Of a DNA stretch of 18,141 nt, positions 14,083 to 18,141 are shown one piece after another (positions within the stretch are counted from its first letter, which is position 1; every line of letters starts with the position of its first letter). The notes below the pieces were generated by a model. It searched no databases. It saw nothing but the letters and a program-made list of their open reading frames with translations, and was not told where the DNA came from. The stretch comes from an uncultured Coprococcus sp. Its GTDB lineage: Bacteria; Bacillota; Clostridia; Lachnospirales; Lachnospiraceae. Both the position numbers and the translations under genes were made by a program. Location: the NCBI GenBank assembly GCA_900548215.1, contig URJI01000058.1, positions 1 through 18,141 on the forward strand. The letters run 5' to 3'.

Positions 14083-15420
14083 TTATTTGTCTCTGCGAAA
14101 CTTTGATATAAAGAATCCGTCGCACTCGTCAACTCCCTGTATCAAAGTTATATATCCGTCATGTCCACCGTGCCCCGGCAGATAATCTTCTATATTGACC
14201 GTCTTAAAATCATGATTGTCCGCAAACCATGCGGCATTGTCCTGGTTTTCTCTTCTGTCTGTGGTGCACGTAGAATAAACCAGTGTTCCACCAGGCTTCA
14301 CATATCCAGACACCACATCCAAAATATCCCGCTGAAGCTGCGCCAGCTCATCTATGGAGCTGTCCGTCACGTTATACTTTATATCATTCTTTCTGCCCAT
14401 TATACCGAGTCCTGAACACGGAAGGTCTGCTATGACCACATCTGCTCTCCCTATCAGCTCTTCATCTACTTTCCTTGCATCCCACACCTGGACCTCTACG
14501 TTCCGAAGTCCAAGCCTGTCCACGTTCTCCTCGATAAGTTCTGTCTTTTTGTCAGTGAGATCACGGGATATAACCTTTCCTGACTCACCGGCAAAATATG
14601 CGGCATACATCGTCTTGCCCCCCGGTGCTGCACACACATCCACAACTAGATCTCCCTCTTGGATATCAGCCACCTTCACTGCAAGACATGAACTCTGATC
14701 CTGCACTACAAATTCGCCGTCAAAAAATCCAGGAACCTTTCTTATGTAATCATAACCGCTTATCAGAAGTGATGTCTCACTTATCATACCTCTGCTAACA
14801 TTTATCCCTGCACGTTCAAGCTTATCTGCAAAGTCATCTGCACTGATCACCGCTGTATTTACACGGATCGCAGTAGGGCGGTCATCCTCACCGCTCTCAA
14901 GCATACGCTCTACAGTATCACTGTCATGATCCTTTAAAAGTATACCGGCAAGCTCCTCCGGTATCGAGTATTTCACAGACAGATACTTCTGTAAATCTTC
15001 TGATCTATCAGGATATACTATACTGTACTTGCTCCTGGCGATGTTCCTCAGCACTCCGTTCACAAATCCCCTGAGACTGCCAAATCCATGATCCGTGGCA
15101 AGCTTTACGCACAAATTGCAGGTGGTGTGATCCTGAATAGAATCCATGTAGAACATCTCATATACTCCCATTCTGAGCACGCACCTTATAAGCGGCTTGC
15201 ATTTGTTCACTCTGGTCTTTGAAAATGAATTGATTATATAGTCAAGGCGTATTCGCTTTTCGGTGACGCCCTCAACCATACGTGTTATATATGCCCTGTC
15301 CTGTTTGCTCATGAACTGGTTGGCCTTAAGTGCCGTATTAAGTGCCGTATTTGAAAATGTATGATTCTTTTCTATATCAAGCAGGGTGGTCAGAACCACC
15401 TCACGGGTATCTCTCTCCAT
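14083..15420 (-). CDS. rsmB: 16S rRNA (cytosine-967-C5)-methyltransferase RsmB
   Basis: 445 residues, full length. The N-terminal NusB-like RNA-binding domain (about 1-135; YITRMVEGVTEKRIRLDYII, HGFGSLRGFVNGVLRNI) is followed by the SAM-dependent Rossmann methyltransferase: DVCAAPGGKT (261-270), RDLTDKK, ADLPCSGLGIMGRKNDIKY with Cys335, and YSTCT with catalytic Cys385. The two cysteines mark the m5C RNA methyltransferase mechanism. It is preceded by fmt (18 nt gap), as in many bacteria, and followed by rlmN. GGAG lies about 11 nt before the ATG. Confidence 0.96.
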   Translation of the reverse strand: MERDTREVVLTTLLDIEKNHTFSNTALNTALKANQFMSKQDRAYITRMVEGVTEKRIRLDYIINSFSKTRVNKCKPLIRCVLRMGVYEMFYMDSIQDHTTCNLCVKLATDHGFGSLRGFVNGVLRNIARSKYSIVYPDRSEDLQKYLSVKYSIPEELAGILLKDHDSDTVERMLESGEDDRPTAIRVNTAVISADDFADKLERAGINVSRGMISETSLLISGYDYIRKVPGFFDGEFVVQDQSSCLAVKVADIQEGDLVVDVCAAPGGKTMYAAYFAGESGKVISRDLTDKKTELIEENVDRLGLRNVEVQVWDARKVDEELIGRADVVIADLPCSGLGIMGRKNDIKYNVTDSSIDELAQLQRDILDVVSGYVKPGGTLVYSTCTTDRRENQDNAAWFADNHDFKTVNIEDYLPGHGGHDGYITLIQGVDECDGFFISKFRRDK

Positions 15421-15438
15421 ATTGTTATATTCTCCGAT

Positions 15439-16365
15439 TTATATCTGCTGCCCTTCAGACAGTTTGTTGCCTGCAAGGAATGCTGCGGTATCCATTATTT
15501 TCTTGCCCTCTGGCTGAAGTCTTGTGATCTGAAGTGCATTGGTGCCGCACGCTATGGCAAAGCTCTTCTTTGTCACATTCACGATCTGTCCGGGAGCAAA
15601 GCCACAAGGCGCATCGACAACCTTTGCTCCATATATCTTCACATTCTTGCCATTTATGCTGGTAAATGCGCAAGGCCACGGCTGAAGGCCTCTCACAAGT
15701 CTCTCTATCTGCTCTGCCGGCTGCAAAAAGTCTATATGGCCCATATCCTTACTGAGCATGGCCGCATAGCAGCTCTTTGAGTCATCCTGCGGAGTTCTCA
15801 CCGCAGTGCCGTTCTCAAGCTTTTCAAGTGTCGATATGATAAGCTCCGCTCCACACGCAGCGAGCTTGTCAGTGAGGCTCTCTCCTGTATCATCGCCCTC
15901 TATAGGAACTACACTCTGCTCTATCATGTCTCCCGTGTCAAGCCCCTTAGCCATATACATGGTGGTGACTCCCGTCTCCTTCTCACCGTCTATGATAGCT
16001 CTCTCTATAGGGGCTGCACCGCGGTATTTCGGGAGCAGGGAGGCGTGTATATTGATACAGCCATATTTCGGTATATTCAGGATGCTCTCTGGAAGTATCT
16101 GTCCATATGCAGCAACCACTATGACATCCGGAGCATATTCACTTATCACATCCACATTCTCCTGATCCCTGAGCTTTGCCGGCTGATATACAGGGATATC
16201 ATGCGCCATGGCTCTTACCTTTACAGGGGTTGGCTGCAGAGCTTTTCCTCTTCCCTTTGGCTTATCCGGCTGTGTATAACACGCAACAACCTCATGTCCT
16301 GCCTCGACTATCTTCTCCAGGGCATTTACCGCAAAATCCGGAGTTCCCATATATATTATTCTCAT
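15439..16365 (-). CDS. fmt: Methionyl-tRNA formyltransferase
   Basis: 308 residues. It formylates the initiator Met-tRNA with 10-formyl-tetrahydrofolate. The N-terminal formyl transferase domain contains MGTPDFA (6-12), the catalytic Asn105-x-His107 in NIHASLLPKYRGAAPI, and Asp143 in GLDTGD. The C-terminal OB-like domain binds tRNA (RGLQPWPCAFT onward). The lysine/arginine loop KPKGRGK (36-41) is typical. A strong AGGAGG precedes the ATG by 8 nt. A small hairpin CAGATC/GATCTG (16396-16401 and 16407-16412) lies between def and fmt. The pair def-fmt is the classical start-methionine module. Confidence 0.97.
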   Translation of the reverse strand: MRIIYMGTPDFAVNALEKIVEAGHEVVACYTQPDKPKGRGKALQPTPVKVRAMAHDIPVYQPAKLRDQENVDVISEYAPDVIVVAAYGQILPESILNIPKYGCINIHASLLPKYRGAAPIERAIIDGEKETGVTTMYMAKGLDTGDMIEQSVVPIEGDDTGESLTDKLAACGAELIISTLEKLENGTAVRTPQDDSKSCYAAMLSKDMGHIDFLQPAEQIERLVRGLQPWPCAFTSINGKNVKIYGAKVVDAPCGFAPGQIVNVTKKSFAIACGTNALQITRLQPEGKKIMDTAAFLAGNKLSEGQQI

Positions 16366-16413
16366 CAGTCATTCCTCCTGTATATGCTATATCGTCAGAT
16401 CTTATGGATCTGT

Positions 16414-16881
16414 TTAGTTCTGTGTAACCTCATGAAGTCCATCCTCCACAAGATCCTTGTAAAGCTTTCCATCAAGATGATCAAGCTCATGGCAGATCGC
16501 CCTTGCAAGAAGTCCCTCACCCTCAACAGTAATCTCCTCCATATTCTCGTCATAAGCCTTGCATATGACATGCATAGGCCTTGTGACTGTTCCAAATTTT
16601 CCAGGGAGGCTGAGACATCCTTCCTCGCCTGTCTGCTCACCATCAGACTCTATTATCTCCGGATTGATAAGGCAGAGCGGATTGTCGTCACACACGTCTA
16701 TGACAACTATTCTCTTGAGAATACCTACCTGAGGAGCGGCAAGTCCCACACCATTTGCCTCATACATCGTGTCAAACATATCATCTATAAGAGTGAGTGT
16801 CCTGTCATCCATCTTGGTCACAGGTCTGCACGTCTTTCTGAGTATGTCATCTCCGTCCAATCTGATATTTCTTATTGCCAT
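16414..16881 (-). CDS. def: Peptide deformylase
   Basis: 155 residues, the size of a type I enzyme. It removes the formyl group from new proteins. The three family motifs are intact: GVGLAAPQVG (44-53), EEGCLSLPG (86-94, Cys89 metal ligand) and HELDH (131-135, His131, Glu132, His135). Ribosome site AAAGGAG 9 nt before the ATG. It lies between priA and fmt, which needs it to balance formylation. The plus-strand open frame of 289 codons opposite it is a shadow. Confidence 0.97.
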   Translation of the reverse strand: MAIRNIRLDGDDILRKTCRPVTKMDDRTLTLIDDMFDTMYEANGVGLAAPQVGILKRIVVIDVCDDNPLCLINPEIIESDGEQTGEEGCLSLPGKFGTVTRPMHVICKAYDENMEEITVEGEGLLARAICHELDHLDGKLYKDLVEDGLHEVTQN

Positions 16882-16910
16882 TTCTATGATCTCCTTTTCT
16901 ATAATTATCT

Positions 16911-18141
16911 CTAATACATATTCATAGGATTGAAGTCAAAGAACACGTTCACACCACTCTCATCTATATCCCTGAGCCATGTCTCAACGGAGTCCTTTAT
17001 ATCAACCAGCACATCGTAATCCTGATGCTTTATATACAGTACCTTTCTGTACATATCTTTTATCTTTGCTATGGCAGGATCCGACGGTCCCACAAGAGAA
17101 AGTTTCTTTTCATTAATATATTTCCCCCTTATAAGAGAATACATCCTATCTATTATATTGGCAAGCTGTTCTTCATCCCCGCCCACGGCCATAATGACCA
17201 GCATATTCCATGCCGGAGGATATCTCATGAACGATCTGTACGCCTCCTCCGTTTTGTAGAACATATCATAATCCTGAGCCGCAGCGGCAACGATTGCGTA
17301 ATTGTCCGGCTTATATGTCTGTATGAGAACCTTGCCAGGTTTGTCTCCCCTTCCGGCTCTTCCCGCGGCCTGGGTCAGCAGGTCAAATGTTCTCTCCCCA
17401 GAGCGGTAATCGCCATTAAACAGCGTCAGATCTGCAAGCAGTATACCCACGAGGGTTACATTTGCAAAATCATGTCCCTTTACTATCATCTGGGTGCCGA
17501 TAAGGATATCTGCCTCGCCTCTGCCAAAGCTCTCCAGTATCTGCTCATGGGAATTCTTCTTTGATGTGGTATCCCTGTCCATCCGCAAAGTTCTGGCCTC
17601 TGGGAAAAGCCTGTTCACTTCCTGCTCAACCTTTTCTGTACCGGCTCCGTACCCGCCTATGAGTTTCGAACCGCACGACGGACACACTGTCGGTTCAGGG
17701 ATGCTGTAACCACAGTAATGACAGATCAGCCTTCCAGGTGAATTTCTATCGGTGTGCTTTGCAAGTGACACATCACAGTGTGGACATTTGACGGATTCCC
17801 CACAGTTCCTGCAGAACACAAAACTGTTGTATCCCCTCTTGTTGATGAACAGCATGATCTGCTCTTTCTTTTGAAGCCTGTCGGCAATATCTAATGCCAG
17901 CTCATCGCTTATGATGGACCTGTTGCCTCGTCTCAGTTCTTCCCTCAGATCAACTATACTGGTCTGTGCAAGAGGCCTGTCCGCCGCCCTGTTATTCATC
18001 GTCCACAGTCTGAACTCTCCTGTCATAGCCCGGCTGTAGCTCTCTATGGACGGTGTTGCGGATCCCAATATCACGCTCGCACCCTCCATCCTGGCTCTCT
18101 CAAGTGCCACATCTCTGGCGTGATATTTTGGAGGACTATCG
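16911..18141 (-). CDS. priA: Primosomal replication-restart helicase PriA, 5' end beyond window
   Basis: About 410 C-terminal residues are visible; the frame is open to the right edge (it reads SPPKYHARDVALERAR before the GTG at 18110), so 18110 is not the start. PriA is a 3'-5' superfamily 2 helicase that reloads the replisome at stalled forks. Seen: motif III LGSATPS, the eight-cysteine zinc region CRNC, CPHC, CHYC, CPSC, the motifs GTEKVEQE, DRDTT, GTQMIVKGHDF, and motif VI QAAGRAGRGD. The C-terminal domain ends in FFDFNPMNMY. The Walker A/B helicase motifs lie outside the window. It is 29 nt upstream of def, as in many Firmicutes. Confidence 0.96.
   Translation of the reverse strand, partial: DSPPKYHARDVALERARMEGASVILGSATPSIESYSRAMTGEFRLWTMNNRAADRPLAQTSIVDLREELRRGNRSIISDELALDIADRLQKKEQIMLFINKRGYNSFVFCRNCGESVKCPHCDVSLAKHTDRNSPGRLICHYCGYSIPEPTVCPSCGSKLIGGYGAGTEKVEQEVNRLFPEARTLRMDRDTTSKKNSHEQILESFGRGEADILIGTQMIVKGHDFANVTLVGILLADLTLFNGDYRSGERTFDLLTQAAGRAGRGDKPGKVLIQTYKPDNYAIVAAAAQDYDMFYKTEEAYRSFMRYPPAWNMLVIMAVGGDEEQLANIIDRMYSLIRGKYINEKKLSLVGPSDPAIAKIKDMYRKVLYIKHQDYDVLVDIKDSVETWLRDIDESGVNVFFDFNPMNMY

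Noticed and set aside
16045..16914. 289-codon plus-strand open frame
   Set aside because: It is antisense to def and fmt, both with complete catalytic motifs.

Overview
The window looks like the chromosome of a low-to-mid-GC Clostridia member, most likely a Lachnospiraceae gut anaerobe (Coprococcus- or Roseburia-like). I infer this from the order priA-def-fmt-rsmB-rlmN-prpC-prkC-rsgA-rpe-thiN, the protein sequences and the strong GGAGG ribosome sites. The genus is a guess.

Right part (about 7631-18141, all minus strand): a conserved housekeeping cluster. It covers replication restart (priA, cut by the window edge), start-methionine formylation and deformylation (fmt, def), rRNA/tRNA methylation (rsmB, rlmN), a PP2C phosphatase with a PASTA Ser/Thr kinase (prpC, prkC), ribosome assembly (rsgA), pentose phosphate epimerisation (rpe) and thiamine pyrophosphate synthesis (thiN). 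A good intrinsic terminator overlaps the end of rlmN, with a candidate prpC promoter directly behind it, so the phosphatase-kinase half is probably a separate transcription unit.

Left part (1-7611): an accessory quorum-sensing locus of the Agr type, divergently arranged. On the plus strand lie an AgrC-like GHKL histidine kinase and an AgrA-like LytTR response regulator. On the minus strand, starting from the shared intergenic region, lie a 54-codon agrD autoinducer precursor (too short and mis-started in a naive ORF scan), a 165-codon secreted-protein gene (A2), a membrane-anchored protein (B2), agrB, a second secreted-protein gene (A1), a second membrane-anchored protein (B1) and a lipoprotein that runs off the left edge. 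Three AgrA/LytTR-like boxes 21-22 bp apart lie between agrD and agrC, which suggests an autoinduced circuit.

The main results of reading the DNA are as follows. (i) The minus-strand locus is a tandem duplication of an [agrB-A-B] cassette. A roughly 110-bp, internally deleted remnant of a first agrB copy still sits between agrD and A2, and the agrD stop codon lies inside it. (ii) Both secreted-protein genes are broken inside their signal peptides by independent lesions: a missing A in a poly-A tract (A1) and a Gly-to-TGA nonsense codon (A2). Their downstream membrane partners B1 and B2 are intact. (iii) The gap between B2 and agrB is filled with back-to-back perfect inverted repeats resembling a small mobile or repetitive element. 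The A and B families are not recognised. A secreted effector with a membrane-bound partner, under peptide quorum control, is an inference.
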